DNA from: JAEUTH01 sp044230205
Lineage (GTDB): Bacteria; Bacteroidota; Bacteroidia; AKYH767-A; OLB10
Assembly: GCA_044230205.1 (NCBI GenBank)
Contig: JBGARN010000003.1
Span: 26,523-90,522, forward strand
DNA length: 64,000 nt
Direction: 5' to 3'
Made by a program: the position numbers and the translations under genes. Positions 53,677 to 64,000 of this stretch are shown here, piece by piece; the first letter of the stretch is position 1, and each line of letters starts with the position of its first letter. Under the pieces are notes generated by a model. That model did not search any database, was not told the DNA's origin, and was given only the letters and a program-made list of their open reading frames with translations.

Positions 53677-54302
53677 ATGAAAAAGTTTTTTACCATTTTA
53701 TTATTGTTTGTTTCTTCATTTCTGGCAGCGCAGCATAACAACGAATTAGTGCAGTTTACCGGAGTCCTTGTAACTGGCGACAGCCTTACCGGAGTTCCTT
53801 ATGCAGTTGTAAAAGTTAAAGATTCCAGCCACGGGACTATTACTGACTATTATGGTTTTTTTTCGTTTGTTGCCAAATTAGGTGACACCATTGAATTCAG
53901 TTGCGTTGGATATCACAAGGCGCGGTATATTATTCCTGATACACTTAAAGATAATCGTTATTCATTAATTCAGATTTTGAATGTAGATACTATTAACCTC
54001 CTACGGCCACTGTTTATCCATACTGCTAAAGGAAGAATTCAAACAGGCTTTTGTTAACCTGCAACTGCCTGATGATGATTATGCACGAGCCCGAAAAAGC
54101 CTTGATAAAAATAATTTAGATGCTATTGCATTAAACCTGCCTCCTGATGCAAGTTTAAATTATAAATACTCCTTTGAATGAACGTACCAGCCAACTGTAT
54201 TATGCCGGCCAGCTTCCGCAAAATACGTTGCTTAATCCCATAGCATGGGCCAAATTTATACAAGCCTGGAAAAGCGGGGCGTTTAAACGTACTGATAAGT
54301 AG
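53677..54302 (+). CDS. Carboxypeptidase-like regulatory domain protein (frameshifted)
   Basis: After removing one G at 54031-54032 (AAAGGAAG) and one T at 54173-54175 (CCTTTGAATG) this is a 207-residue protein, exactly in frame. A signal peptide (FVSSFLAA-Q) is followed by a CarboxypepD_reg-like beta-sandwich (about 27-95, TGDSLTGVPYAVVKVKDSSHGTITDYYGF) and a helical tail (KEEFKQAFVNLQLPDDD...NPIAWAKFIQAWKSGAFKR), a combination common in Bacteroidota. It is probably periplasmic or outer-membrane associated. It lies 39 nt upstream of a TonB-receptor gene, probably as one transcript. Confidence 0.82.
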
Positions 54303-54341
54303 CTTTGATAAAACTGTAACTGTAAATCACAGCCTATCCTG

Positions 54342-56818
54342 ATGCAAAGAAAAACAACTGCACTTTTCATTTTTTTTATACTATGTGCAACAGCAGTTTA
54401 TTCACAGAACAAAGCTACTATCTACGGTATCGTAACTGATGATAAAAACAAGGTTTTAGAAAATGCAAATGTTGCTGTTTTTGGATTGCCCCTAGCCATT
54501 AATACCGATTCAAATGGTTATTATTCCTTAGCAATTCCTGCAGATACCAGTGTTGAAATTGTTTTTTCTAACCTGGGATATAAAACCGAACGTATAACCA
54601 TAAGGTTAGCCACATCAGAAAAGCGTGAAATAAATAAAACACTAAAAGCGGGTGCCATAACACTTCCTACAGCTGAAGTTAAAAACGATACGCGCGATAA
54701 TCCTACGATGCAGACTCTTTCACCTAAAGTATTGGAAAGTCTTGCCAATCCATCAGGAAATTTTGAAGCGCTTCTTAAAACAACCATGGCTGTTGTTAGT
54801 AATAATGAGTTAAGCTCACAGTATTCTGTTCGTGGTGGTAGTTTTGATGAAAATTTAGTTTATGTTAATGATGTGGAGATTTACAGGCCGTTTCTGATTC
54901 GTTCAGGACAGCAGGAAGGATTGAGTTTTGTAAATGGAAGGATGGTGGACAATGTGAGTTTTAGTGCAGGGGGATTTGAAGCTAAATACGGAGATAAACT
55001 ATCTTCTGTATTGGATGTAAAATATCGTAAGCCCCGCAAAAGATTTGCCGGTTCAGCAAGTGCAAGTTTGCTTGGCGCTGACTTGACTCTCGAAGGTACT
55101 GATGCCAAACGTAAGTTTACCTATCTTGTTGGCACTCGATATAAATCATCACAGTACCTTTTTAAGAGCCTCGAAACTAAAGGTGAATACAAACCTTCGG
55201 CTTTTGACGGACAGGCTTATTTAACTTATCAGCTATCGCCCCGAACAGAAATTTCATTACTTGGAAATTATAATGTCAACCAGTATAAAGTAGTGCCTGT
55301 TAATCGTGAAACCGAATTTGGAACTATAAATGAAGCCCTGCGTTTTACTGTTTATTTTGAAGGACAGGAAATTGATAATTATAAAACCGGAACCGGTGCA
55401 ATTACGCTTTCACATAACGTTGATTCCAATTTTAGAATGAAGTTTATTGCCTCAGCGTTTAAAACTGATGAGTCAGAAAACTTTGATATACTGGGTCAGT
55501 ATTTTATTGATCAGCTGGAAAATGATTTAGGTTCGGCCGACTTTGGTGACATTGCATTTAACAGGGGAGTTGGAAGTTTTTTGCAACATGCACGCAATAA
55601 ATTGCAGGCAACGGTTTACAACTTCGAACATAAAGGTTATTACAATTTCAATAACGGTAGAAACTTTTTTCAATACGGAATTAAATATCAGCATGAAAAT
55701 GTAAATGATAAAATGAGTGAATGGATATACTTAGACTCAGCAGGATTTTCTATACCCAATCCCTTTGATAAAACTATAATATTGAATGATGTTGTAAAAT
55801 CAAAGAATAAACTAATCTCTGACAGATATAGTGGATACGTTCAAAACACAACTGAGTTCGGCTTGTACCGTCAGTTTAAATTAAACTATGGAATACGTGC
55901 CACCTATTGGTCGGTTAATAATGATGTTGAAATAAGCCCGCGTATCTCAGCCACATACATTCCGCCAAAACATAAACGCTTGCTGTTTAAGCTGGCAACG
56001 GGAATTTATCATCAGCCGCCATTTTACCGTGAAATGCGTAACCTGGAAGGTGAGCTGAATAGAAACCTGAAGGCACAAACGGCCTTTCATCTTGTAGCAG
56101 GTGGTGAATATACTTTCATAGGCTTTGGTCGTGAGTTTAAATTTGTAACAGAATCATATTATAAAGAGCTGCAGGACAATGTTCCGTATGAAATTGATAA
56201 CTTAAGGCTTCGTTATTTTGCCAACAACGATGCTAATGGATATGCTTACGGAATTGACTTCCGTTTGAATGGAGAATTTGTAGAGGGCGCTGAATCGTGG
56301 ATTAGCCTGGGACTGCTGAATACCAAAGAGGATATTAGTGGCGATTACTATTATAATTATTACAACCAGGCAGGTGAAAAAATTATTAAAGGATATACGT
56401 TTGACCAGGTTGCTACTGACAGTGTTTTACAAACACCGGGCTATATACCGCGCCCCACAGATCAGCGATTAACATTAAGTATGTATTTCCAGGATTACCT
56501 GCCTAAGTTCCCCAGCTATCGTGTTTACCTTGCTTTGATTTTAGAACAGGCATGCCTTTTGGCCCTCCGGGTGATGATCGATATAATGATATTTACCGCT
56601 ATCCGCCTTACAGAAGAGTTGATATTGGTTTTACCAAAATTTTTATTGATGAAGATATTAAAAAGGATCACCGCATTAAGTTCTTCAATCACCTGAAAGC
56701 GCTTTCACTTTCTCTTGAAGTTTTTAATCTTCTGCAGGTTAACAATACCGTTTCTTATCTATGGGTAGAAGACGTTACTGCACGTCAATTGAACGTTAAG
56801 TTAAGTGCCAAATTCTAA
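54342..56818 (+). CDS. TonB-dependent receptor with carboxypeptidase-like N-terminal domain (frameshifted)
   Basis: 825 residues after restoring one G at about 56541 (TTTAGAACAGG to TTTAGGAACAGG), which joins LALIL to GTGMPFGPPGDDRYND and makes the length a multiple of three. A signal peptide (FFILCATAVYS-Q), CarboxypepD_reg domain (IYGIVTDDKNKVLENANV, about 26-105), plug (SQYSVRGGSFDENLVYVNDVEIYRP, about 165-190) and a barrel ending in NVKLSAKF. It imports an unknown substrate across the outer membrane. No SusD gene is adjacent. It belongs to the receptor group associated with the small upstream protein. Confidence 0.9.
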
Positions 56819-56973
56819 TCGCCAAAAAAGCATCAGTTTAAGTTCCTAAATCAATTCTAATGGAACTTACCCTCGTAGATAACTCTGATGTTTGGAGCCT
56901 GAAAACAAACGGGTGGAAAAATATTGCCAACGATTTTTCAAATCTTTTTTTAAGATTCTTTAATAATCGCCAA

Positions 56974-57732
56974 TCAGTTTTTCTTAATCATGTAAGTAGT
57001 ATTGGCTTGTGCCAATGGTGTAACAGTTATGTCGTTTAAAACAACATGAGCAGGACGTGTTACAGCAAAATATACAATGTCGGCTATATCAATAGCTCTT
57101 AAAGGTTCATAACCCTGATAAACCTGCCTCGCTCGTTCTGCATCGCCATGAAAGCGCACTACTGAAAATTCTGTTTCAGCAGCACCGGGAGCAATGTTAG
57201 TTACCTTTATTCCGAAGGGAAGTAAATCTATTCGCATAGCTTTGGATAATGAATCAACTGCATGTTTGGTAGCGCAATAAATATTTCCTTTTGCATAAGT
57301 CTCCTTTCCTGCAATGGATCCGATATTGATGATATGCCCGGCTTTGCGCTCGATCATTAAAGGCATCACAGCACGCGATACATATAGTAAGCCCTTTACA
57401 TTTGTGTCAATCATGGTTTCCCAATCATCCACATTGCCTTCCTGTATGGTTGATAAACCACTTGCCAGCCCTGCATTGTTTACCAGTACATCAATAGCTT
57501 TAAATGATTCAGGTAATGAACGTATAGAGTTTTCAACCTCCTCACGGTTTCTAACATCAAAGGGCAACGATAACACTCTTACTCCATAGTTGGCAGTAAT
57601 ATCATTTTCAATTGAACGCAAACGCTCCGTTCTTCTTCCATTAATAATCAGGTCATAGCCACGTTGTGCAAATAGGTAAGCAATTGCCTGGCCAAATCCC
57701 GATGTTGCACCTGTTATAAATATTATTGGCAT
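56974..57732 (-). CDS. SDR family NADP-dependent oxidoreductase (YdfG-like)
   Basis: 252 residues, classical SDR. FITGATSGFGQAIA (TGxxxGxG, about 5-18), NNAGLAS (about 87-93), catalytic Ser-Tyr-Lys in IGSIAGK...YCATKHA (about 138-159), and GAAETEFS after the active site. The sequence resembles YdfG-type enzymes oxidising L-allo-threonine and 3-hydroxy acids. It is cytoplasmic and lies 40 nt downstream of the permease gene on the same strand. Confidence 0.92.
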   Translation of the reverse strand: MPIIFITGATSGFGQAIAYLFAQRGYDLIINGRRTERLRSIENDITANYGVRVLSLPFDVRNREEVENSIRSLPESFKAIDVLVNNAGLASGLSTIQEGNVDDWETMIDTNVKGLLYVSRAVMPLMIERKAGHIINIGSIAGKETYAKGNIYCATKHAVDSLSKAMRIDLLPFGIKVTNIAPGAAETEFSVVRFHGDAERARQVYQGYEPLRAIDIADIVYFAVTRPAHVVLNDITVTPLAQANTTYMIKKN

Positions 57733-57772
57733 AGTTTTGTTTTTGAATAAACGGGTTTACTTATTGAAATGC

Positions 57773-59695
57773 CTATTGAATGCTGTCAACTGCTAATTTA
57801 CTGTTGCGATAGCTATAACCGAAATAAATGATTAAGCCTAATACCAGCCAACCGGAAAAATACATCCAGTTTTTATATCCCAGCTCACTCATCATATAAA
57901 GACAACATTCCAATCCAAGTAGGGGAATTAAAGATAGTTTCCTGGTTATTGCATAAACCATTAAAACACCTGTAATGATTAAAAATATCCAGGTTGGAAT
58001 TTTATGTTTAAACAATGCAAAGCCCCATTCAAATTTATGATCTTCAGGTATTGCAAATGTTTTAACCATTGTTTGATAACTGCTTTCATCAAGACTGCTG
58101 AGATAGGCTTCAAGATCGTTGTTATGTGCTGCAAAACCAGCCGCATCATCAGTGGCTACCTGCTGTGCAATGATTTTTAAATCTGCAGTATCCAGGTTGG
58201 TAACAAGGGCAGATGCTTCGTACATTTTAGGTTTGTTTTTTAAAAATGCCGTCATGTCATCATGATAATAAATCCAGCTGATTGCAATGCCTCCAAAAAC
58301 CAGGGCAGGCATAATATATCGTGAATTAATATACGGGGTTTTAAATTTTCCTTTAGGCGCACCGGGTGTGTTTTCCAGTTTTAGCACGCCTGCACAAACA
58401 AGCACAAATGCAAAAAGAGTTCCTATGCTTACCATATCAGTAACAAATGACATATTTAAAAATAGTGTTGGTATGGCAACAATAAGACAAGTGGCTTTGG
58501 TGGCAAACGATGGTGTTTTGTATTTAGGATGTATTCTTGAAAATGCTTTAGGCAGCAAACCATCCCTGCTCATGCTCATCCAGATTCTTGGCTGGCCTAA
58601 CTGAAAAACCAGGAATACACTTGCCATTGCAATGACTGCACTAAGTCCTACAATTCCTAACATCCACGATATATGTAATTTTTCAAATACAAAAGCCAGC
58701 GGGTCGCCTACACCTAACTCAGCATAATGCACCATACCGGTAAGCACCAACGCAATACAAATATAAAGCACCGTACAAATGATAATTGAATACATCATGC
58801 TTCGGGGCAGATCGCGCTGCGGGTTTTTACATTCTTCAGCTGTGGTGCTTATGGCATCAAAACCAATGTAGGCAAAAAACACAGCAGAAACACCTTTTAG
58901 CACTCCGGTAATCCCGTTAGGTAGAAAAGGATTGTAGTTTTTTGCATCTACATAAAACACACCTACAACAATAACCATGATGACAATTGCAATTTTAATA
59001 GCAACCATAATATTACTTGCATTGCGCGATTCTCTTATTCCGATGTAAACCAGGTAAGAAATTAAAAATGTCATTGCAATGGCAGGTATGTCCAGGATAA
59101 TGTGAAAACTGCCTACAAGTGGGGCATTGTTCCAGGCTGTGTAGGCTTCCTGCATGGAAGAGGTAAGGTTTTCAAATTTCTTACCACCAGCCATTAGTAT
59201 GTTTCCGGCTTCAAATCCTTTTTGTGCAGTAAAATAATCCATGGTTGCCCATTCAGGTATATGAATGCCGAGGTAATTCATAAAACCGGTAAAATAATCG
59301 CTCCATGAAATGGCAACTGTGATGTTACCAATACCGTATTCCATAATTAAGGCCCACCCGATTATCCAGGCAATTATCTCCCCAAAAGCTACATAACTAT
59401 AGGTATATGCGCTGCCGCTAACCGGCACCATAGAAGAAAATTCAGCATAGGCAAATGAAGCAAATCCACATGCAATTGCAGTAAATATGAACAGAAAAAC
59501 AACTCCGGGTCCGCCATTTGCACTTGCATTGCCAATAGTTGAAAATATACCGGCTCCAATAATGGCGGCTATTCCAAATGCTGTAAGATCGCGTACACCA
59601 AGGTGCTTGCCTAACGAGCCATGGCTGTCACTTTCTTCGCCTTTGGCAACCTCGTTTAAAATTTTGCCAACTGTTTTTTTTCTGAAAAGGTTCAT
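57773..59695 (-). CDS. APC superfamily amino acid permease, cationic (CAT/YfnA) type
   Basis: 640 residues, longer than typical 12-helix permeases. LGKHLGVRDLTAFGIAAIIGAGIFSTIG at the start and AYIGFDAISTTAEECKNPQRDLPRSM in the middle are CAT/YfnA signatures. About 14 membrane helices, with an extra charged loop of about 70 residues (about 485-560, TNLDTADLKIIAQQVATDDAAG...) before the last helices. It is an inner-membrane amino acid uptake or exchange protein. It lies in a minus-strand run DUF4907 gene - permease - SDR gene with 40-45 nt gaps. Confidence 0.92.
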   Translation of the reverse strand: MNLFRKKTVGKILNEVAKGEESDSHGSLGKHLGVRDLTAFGIAAIIGAGIFSTIGNASANGGPGVVFLFIFTAIACGFASFAYAEFSSMVPVSGSAYTYSYVAFGEIIAWIIGWALIMEYGIGNITVAISWSDYFTGFMNYLGIHIPEWATMDYFTAQKGFEAGNILMAGGKKFENLTSSMQEAYTAWNNAPLVGSFHIILDIPAIAMTFLISYLVYIGIRESRNASNIMVAIKIAIVIMVIVVGVFYVDAKNYNPFLPNGITGVLKGVSAVFFAYIGFDAISTTAEECKNPQRDLPRSMMYSIIICTVLYICIALVLTGMVHYAELGVGDPLAFVFEKLHISWMLGIVGLSAVIAMASVFLVFQLGQPRIWMSMSRDGLLPKAFSRIHPKYKTPSFATKATCLIVAIPTLFLNMSFVTDMVSIGTLFAFVLVCAGVLKLENTPGAPKGKFKTPYINSRYIMPALVFGGIAISWIYYHDDMTAFLKNKPKMYEASALVTNLDTADLKIIAQQVATDDAAGFAAHNNDLEAYLSSLDESSYQTMVKTFAIPEDHKFEWGFALFKHKIPTWIFLIITGVLMVYAITRKLSLIPLLGLECCLYMMSELGYKNWMYFSGWLVLGLIIYFGYSYRNSKLAVDSIQ

Positions 59696-59739
59696 TGTGG
59701 TTTCTTATTGAAATTAAATTTCTGAAATCAATATTGCTG

Positions 59740-60094
59740 CTATTTTATGGCATTAAGTTTTTTTAATTCTTCAACCGATACTGAAGGAGGCATTTCCCCT
59801 TTTTTTATTTTTTTAATTACCAGTTTGGCTACATCTTCAGCATTCTTTTTATTGGTAAATCCACTGTTGCCTGGTAAGCCGGGTATGGTAGGCTGATGTA
59901 TCAGCAGTTTCCCTCCCGAATAAATATCATATCCAAAGGTTTTTTTGCTCACCTTCAATAATTTTATAGGTAAGTTTCATTTGCTTTACCGAGGTGTTTA
60001 CAGTGTCAGCAGGCTTACCTGTACTTTGTGCCGATCCATTATAGTATAGCAGAAATGCGGGCACGATTAACATTATAAATAGTTTAAGCATCAT
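59740..60094 (-). CDS. DUF4907 family protein (frameshifted in an A-run)
   Basis: The conserved part (GYDIYSGGKLLIHQPTIPGLPGNSGF...KKGEMPPSVSVEEL) is DUF4907, a small Bacteroidota exported family of unknown role. The open frame alone starts at an internal Met, but the upstream frame carries a start (60094), a signal peptide (MLIVPAFLLYYNGSA-Q) and MKLTYKIIEGEQK, joined by one extra A in the run of seven at about 59943-59949. Corrected length 117 residues, an exact multiple of three. It is probably periplasmic. It is the first gene of the run with the permease and SDR genes. Confidence 0.8.
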
Positions 60095-60163
60095 ATTTAC
60101 TTTTTTGAAACTATTATTACAACTGCAATAATACTATTCTCAATTAATCCTGCACATTTGATT

Positions 60164-60655
60164 ATGAATGCACCTTCAATTAGTGAGCTGAAAAAAGACC
60201 TTACCAAAAAGCCGGCAGATGATCTTATTAACTATTGCATCAGGCTGGCAAAATTTAAAAAGGAAAATAAAGACTTGCTTGCCTATCTGTTATATGAAAT
60301 GGGTGATGAGGAATTGTATAAAGCCAGCGTTAAGCAGGATATTGATGATATGCTTGATGAAATAGAAACCGGAAGAAATGTTTATTTTATTAAAAAAGGT
60401 CTTCGTAAAGTTTTGCGAAGGGTAAATATTAAAATTCGATTCACTGAAATAATGCAATCGAAAATTGACATACAGCTTTACTTTTATCTGCAGGCAGGCC
60501 GAAGGTTTCCACCTTCAGGTAAAGTTTTGCCCCTTCACAATTTTTATATCCTGGGCATCAAGCGCATCAGGGCTGCAGTAGCAAAACTTGAAGAAGATTT
60601 ACAGGCAGATTACCGGGCAGGAATAGATGAATTGGAGAGCTTGCTGAATAATTAA
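60164..60655 (+). CDS. Conserved hypothetical helical protein
   Basis: 163 residues from the ATG at 60164 (an upstream TTG at 60158 adds two codons only). It is almost entirely helical and highly charged, with no signal peptide or membrane segment: ELKKDLTKKPADDLINYCIRLAKFKKENKDLLAYLLYE, then LRKVLRRVNIKIRFTE and a tail GIDELESLLNN. I do not recognise a named family or motif. It is divergent from the DUF4907 gene and precedes the alpha-2-macroglobulin gene by 131 nt. Confidence 0.75.
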   Translation: MNAPSISELKKDLTKKPADDLINYCIRLAKFKKENKDLLAYLLYEMGDEELYKASVKQDIDDMLDEIETGRNVYFIKKGLRKVLRRVNIKIRFTEIMQSKIDIQLYFYLQAGRRFPPSGKVLPLHNFYILGIKRIRAAVAKLEEDLQADYRAGIDELESLLNN

Positions 60656-60786
60656 ATAGCATGATTTTAATTACCCTTAAGAAAAGCATAATGTAATTTT
60701 AAAATAACTTATTTTCACCACAATAAAACAGTTCTCTTTTTGTTATCATCAAGCACCCTTAAACAAAAATCCAAATCCCTTCTTCT

Positions 60787-63700
60787 ATGGAAAATCAAAA
60801 CGATGCTAATGGCAGTAGCCTGGTAGCGCCTGTTTTAAGTATTCATCACAATCCTAAGTCACTTTTAATAAATAAAAATATTCTTACCACTTCCAGGCTG
60901 TTAAGCGGTTTGATTTTAATGCTTCTTTTTCTCCAGTCGTGCAAAAACAAAGACAACGAAGTTAAGGTGGTTCAACGCTCATTTACAGATGAAGTGGAAC
61001 TACAGCAAAATTTCAACATTACGTTTAACCGTGAACTGGTTCCCGATTCAATGCTTGATCAATGGGAAACTACACCTTACTTTACATTTTCGCCTGCGGT
61101 TGAAGGCAGGTTTAAATGGGTAAGCTCTCATGAATTAATGTTTAGCCCCGACAAAGGTCTGTCTCCTTGCACATCGTATAAACTTGAATTGAAGGCTGAT
61201 AAAATTCTTAGCAGGGCTGATAAAAAACTGTATCTCGGTGGCGAAGTTGCTTATAGTTTTCATACAGCAATGCTAGAGTTGACCAATGCTGATTTTCACT
61301 GGAAAGCAGCTTCTGATAATTCGCAGCTACCGGTACTTAGCCTGATGCTTAATTTTAATTATGAGCTAAACCCTGCAGAGGTTTTAAGGCGGCTAAGCAT
61401 AACCAATGATGGGAAAACGCTAACTGCAAAACTTTCGCAAACAACAATTGGAGCTACTGTTCATCTTGAAATAAGTAATGCACCGGTAAGCGATGACGAT
61501 ATTGCTGTAAAAATTGAAATAGGCAAAGGATTACCTGTTCCAAAATCGACCTATACCACTGATAAGGAAATCAGCTATGAAACGGTTATACCATCAAAAA
61601 ACAAACTTGTAATAACCAATGTTGAAACGGATCACAATGGCGAACAAGGGTCAATAATGGTTACCACTTCGGAAGAGTTGAATGAAAGCACTATTAAAGG
61701 AGCCATAAGCTTTGAACCGCAGGTTGATTTTGATGTTGCAAAAAATAATCGTGGGTTTTCAATTAACAGCAAGCAATTACTGGCTGACAATGTTTACAAG
61801 CTAAAAATAAGTACCCTTTTGCAAGGCGCTCTCGGTGGAAAGCTTAAAGAAAATTATGAACAGGATATCCTGTTCGGAAAATTACAGCCGGCTATCAAAT
61901 TTATTAGCAACCGGGGAATGTACCTGGGTGCGCGTGGAAGTAAAAATATTGCTGTAACTATTACCAGTATTCCGAAAGTTAAACTGAAAGTGTATAAAAT
62001 TTATGAGAACAATATTATACAGTTTATGAAAGAAGGGTTGAGGTACCGCTCGCATTATGAGGAAGGTGAAGAAGAGGGCGATTATGAATATTATGAATTT
62101 AACAACTATAACACGGATGAATACGGTGATTTAATTCTTGAACAGGAGTACGAAACCCGAAAGCTTCCTAAGCAGGGTGAATCAAGTGTTTTGAATCTTG
62201 ACTTTGAAGACCGGATTAAAGACCAACGCGGTATTTATGTGGTGCAACTGCAAAGCAATACGGAGAACTGGATACAAGCTAATAAAATAATTGCCATAAG
62301 TGATATTGGTCTGATTGTAAAAGAATCTGAGCGGGGAGTGATGGTAATAGCAAATTCAATAAGCACTGCTAAGCCGCTTAGCAGCGTAAAGGTGAACATT
62401 ATTAGTCGCAAGAACCAGGTGGTGAAAACAATTACTACCAATAGCGATGGTGTAGCTGTATTTGATAAGATAGAAAATTCATTTCCACCCTATGAGGTAA
62501 ATCTTATTACAGCCGAAGTAGGCGGGGATTATAATTATCTTAAACTGAACACTGCAAGTTACGGATATGACGAAGGTTATGATGAAGGTGAATATATTGA
62601 TGAAACTGGTGGAAAGTATACCAGCAGCCGAAAGTATGATGCATTTATATATGGTGATCGCGATATTTACCGCCCTGGTGAAACTATGTATATCAGTTGC
62701 ATTATAAGGGATATGCAGTGGAATAAACCGGGTGACCTGCCTGTTAAGTTAAAAATTTTCCTGCCTAATGGCCGTGAATTTAAAACCATAAAAAAAGTAT
62801 TGAACGACCAGGGTTCTTTTGAAACTGCAGTTGTATTACCTGCAGGAATTGTTACCGGAACCTATAGGGCTACTGTTAGTACAGGTGATGATGTTTTACT
62901 GGCTTCCAAAGCTTTAAGTGTTGAAGAATTTATGCCTGATAAAATTAGTGTAAAAGCACAGTTGTCTAAAGACACGGTGTTTATTGGTGACTCAATTCAA
63001 ACAGATATTATTGCAACCAACCTGTTTGGCCCGCCAGCTAGCGACAGAAATTATACAATGGAAATGAGTTTATACGGTGAGTATTTCAGCAGTAAAACAT
63101 TCAGCGATTACAATTTTAATTTTCAGTATAGAAATACCAGCTACAACATAGTAGAACGAAGTGGAAAGACTGATGAGCAGGGAAAAATAAGAGAAACGTT
63201 TGCATTTAGTGAGTCAACCTATGCCAATAACGGAATGCTCGGAGGTAAAATCTTTACTACAGTTTTTGATGAATCAGGTAGGCCCGTTAACCGCGAAAGA
63301 TATTTTAAGCTGATTACCCAAAAAGTGTTTGTAGGTTTAAAGTACAGTGATTCATATGTTAGCCTTAATCAACCTTATACTATTGACATTGCAGCTATCT
63401 CAGCAAAAGATCAGCCGATGAAAAATGTCGGTGCTTATGTTACTGTGATTAAACGCGAGTGGCAAACAGTTTTGCAAAAAGTGGGGAATCGTTTTCAGTA
63501 CAATTCACAGCAGGTTGAGAAAGTTGTCTTGAGCAGGGAGATTGTAATTAACAGTAAAGCAAGCATGGCATATACACCTGCATTATCAGGCGACTATGAA
63601 GTGAGGCTTTATCTTAAGGGAGCCAACAACTATGTGTCTCAGCGGTTTTATGCCTATGGATATGGGCATACTTCCAATACTTCATTTGAGGTGAGCAATG

Positions 63701-64000
63701 ACGGGGCTGTTGATATTGAAACTGATAAGGAAGGGTATAAAACAGGAGAAACTATTAAGCTGCTATTTAAAACACCATTTCCCGGAAGACTGATTGTTAC
63801 CGTTGAACAGGACAAAGTAGTGGAGTATTTTTCACTGATGACTGATGCTAAATCTGCATCTTATTCGCTTAAAATTAAAGATAATTTTGTTCCTAATATA
63901 TTTATTTCAGCTGTTCTAATCCGCGAAAGCGATGATGGAAGCAATCCCCTGATTGTTGCTCATGGGGTGAAGGATATTAGAGTTGAAAACCCTGATAATA
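60787..64000 (+). CDS. Alpha-2-macroglobulin family lipoprotein (3' truncated by window edge)
   Basis: 1071 codons of a very large gene, open to the window end. The N-terminus has a hydrophobic segment and lipobox LFLQSC (Cys52), with an unusually long 35-residue n-region before it. Then come MG1/MG2-like beta-sandwich domains: SFTDEVELQQNFNITFNRELVP (about 60-80, Ig-like), a Tyr/Glu-rich loop (about 415-445), and the bacterial A2M signature YGDRDIYRPGETMYI (about 622-636) followed by LSVEEFMPDKISV. Such proteins are periplasmic or surface protease traps or structural lipoproteins. The bait and (if present) thioester region lies outside the window. The 5' end was placed at the ATG at 60787. 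Confidence 0.88.
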   Translation, partial: MENQNDANGSSLVAPVLSIHHNPKSLLINKNILTTSRLLSGLILMLLFLQSCKNKDNEVKVVQRSFTDEVELQQNFNITFNRELVPDSMLDQWETTPYFTFSPAVEGRFKWVSSHELMFSPDKGLSPCTSYKLELKADKILSRADKKLYLGGEVAYSFHTAMLELTNADFHWKAASDNSQLPVLSLMLNFNYELNPAEVLRRLSITNDGKTLTAKLSQTTIGATVHLEISNAPVSDDDIAVKIEIGKGLPVPKSTYTTDKEISYETVIPSKNKLVITNVETDHNGEQGSIMVTTSEELNESTIKGAISFEPQVDFDVAKNNRGFSINSKQLLADNVYKLKISTLLQGALGGKLKENYEQDILFGKLQPAIKFISNRGMYLGARGSKNIAVTITSIPKVKLKVYKIYENNIIQFMKEGLRYRSHYEEGEEEGDYEYYEFNNYNTDEYGDLILEQEYETRKLPKQGESSVLNLDFEDRIKDQRGIYVVQLQSNTENWIQANKIIAISDIGLIVKESERGVMVIANSISTAKPLSSVKVNIISRKNQVVKTITTNSDGVAVFDKIENSFPPYEVNLITAEVGGDYNYLKLNTASYGYDEGYDEGEYIDETGGKYTSSRKYDAFIYGDRDIYRPGETMYISCIIRDMQWNKPGDLPVKLKIFLPNGREFKTIKKVLNDQGSFETAVVLPAGIVTGTYRATVSTGDDVLLASKALSVEEFMPDKISVKAQLSKDTVFIGDSIQTDIIATNLFGPPASDRNYTMEMSLYGEYFSSKTFSDYNFNFQYRNTSYNIVERSGKTDEQGKIRETFAFSESTYANNGMLGGKIFTTVFDESGRPVNRERYFKLITQKVFVGLKYSDSYVSLNQPYTIDIAAISAKDQPMKNVGAYVTVIKREWQTVLQKVGNRFQYNSQQVEKVVLSREIVINSKASMAYTPALSGDYEVRLYLKGANNYVSQRFYAYGYGHTSNTSFEVSNDGAVDIETDKEGYKTGETIKLLFKTPFPGRLIVTVEQDKVVEYFSLMTDAKSASYSLKIKDNFVPNIFISAVLIRESDDGSNPLIVAHGVKDIRVENPDN

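Noticed and set aside
56860..57039. Small plus-strand frame starting MELTLVDNSDVWSL
   Set aside because: It overlaps the end of the SDR gene antisense, has no recognisable homology and no promoter; at most a gene remnant.
3240..59950. Programmed ribosomal frameshifting in the six broken genes
   Set aside because: The sites share no slippery heptamer or downstream structure, differ in shift direction and involve unrelated families; run-length indels explain them more simply.
1..64000. Insertion sequences, tRNA or rRNA genes
   Set aside because: No transposase frame, terminal inverted repeats with target duplications, or tRNA/rRNA signature was recognised on either strand.

Overview
The window comes from an AT-rich member of the Bacteroidota, most likely of the Chitinophagales/Sphingobacteriales type. 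Six secreted proteins end in a type IX secretion (T9SS, Por) sorting domain. There are two TonB-dependent receptors with carboxypeptidase-like N-terminal domains, LytS/LytTR regulators, a type III glutamine synthetase, and DUF3822 and DUF4907 proteins. Three -7 boxes match the Bacteroidota consensus TAnnTTTG. I found no rRNA, tRNA or CRISPR array.

Layout. 1-10.5 kb: end of a tricorn-type protease, a PKD/T9SS protein, an acetyltransferase, a trans-sulfuration-type PLP enzyme, a sulfatase and two T9SS beta-propeller proteins. 10.8-25.9 kb: permease-VOC-desaturase operon, TonB receptor, TPR-LytS kinase, nadB with a LuxE-like gene, lapA-like, a NifU-type Fe-S protein, an RsmF-like methyltransferase, and a sigma factor with a small membrane protein. 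26-34 kb: an epimerase/steroid-reductase-like pair, threonine aldolase, a LytTR two-component pair and two more T9SS proteins. 34-41 kb: an accessory island, the most interesting part. 41-49 kb: glnN behind a long leader hairpin, then a ksgA locus interrupted by a 1181-codon T9SS gene. 49-64 kb: mgtE, serA-like, DUF3822-rsmD-macrodomain genes, a TonB receptor, SDR and permease genes, and the start of an alpha-2-macroglobulin gene.

The 34.7-41.0 kb island encodes a TIR/DUF4062-like protein, a membrane-anchored nSTAND ATPase and three small enzymes without signal peptides: a DUF5675/L,D-transpeptidase-like protein, a papain-like protease and a pesticin/T4-lysozyme-like muramidase. All three small genes are preceded by the same leader motif (AGCCGAAAAGCGGATA). 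I infer a STAND-controlled conflict or cell-suicide system whose output attacks the cell wall and proteins from inside; this is not demonstrated.

Two other themes run through the window. First, period-7 DNA repeats (CCTCAAA, CCAATAT) and short palindromes (TTCCGATAGC..., CGTCATTGCGAGG...) recur, and in two conserved genes they are translated in frame. Second, six genes carry single- or double-base indels, nearly all explainable as changes in homopolymer length. This points to sequencing error or slippage rather than gene death, so those genes are given as whole, frame-corrected loci.
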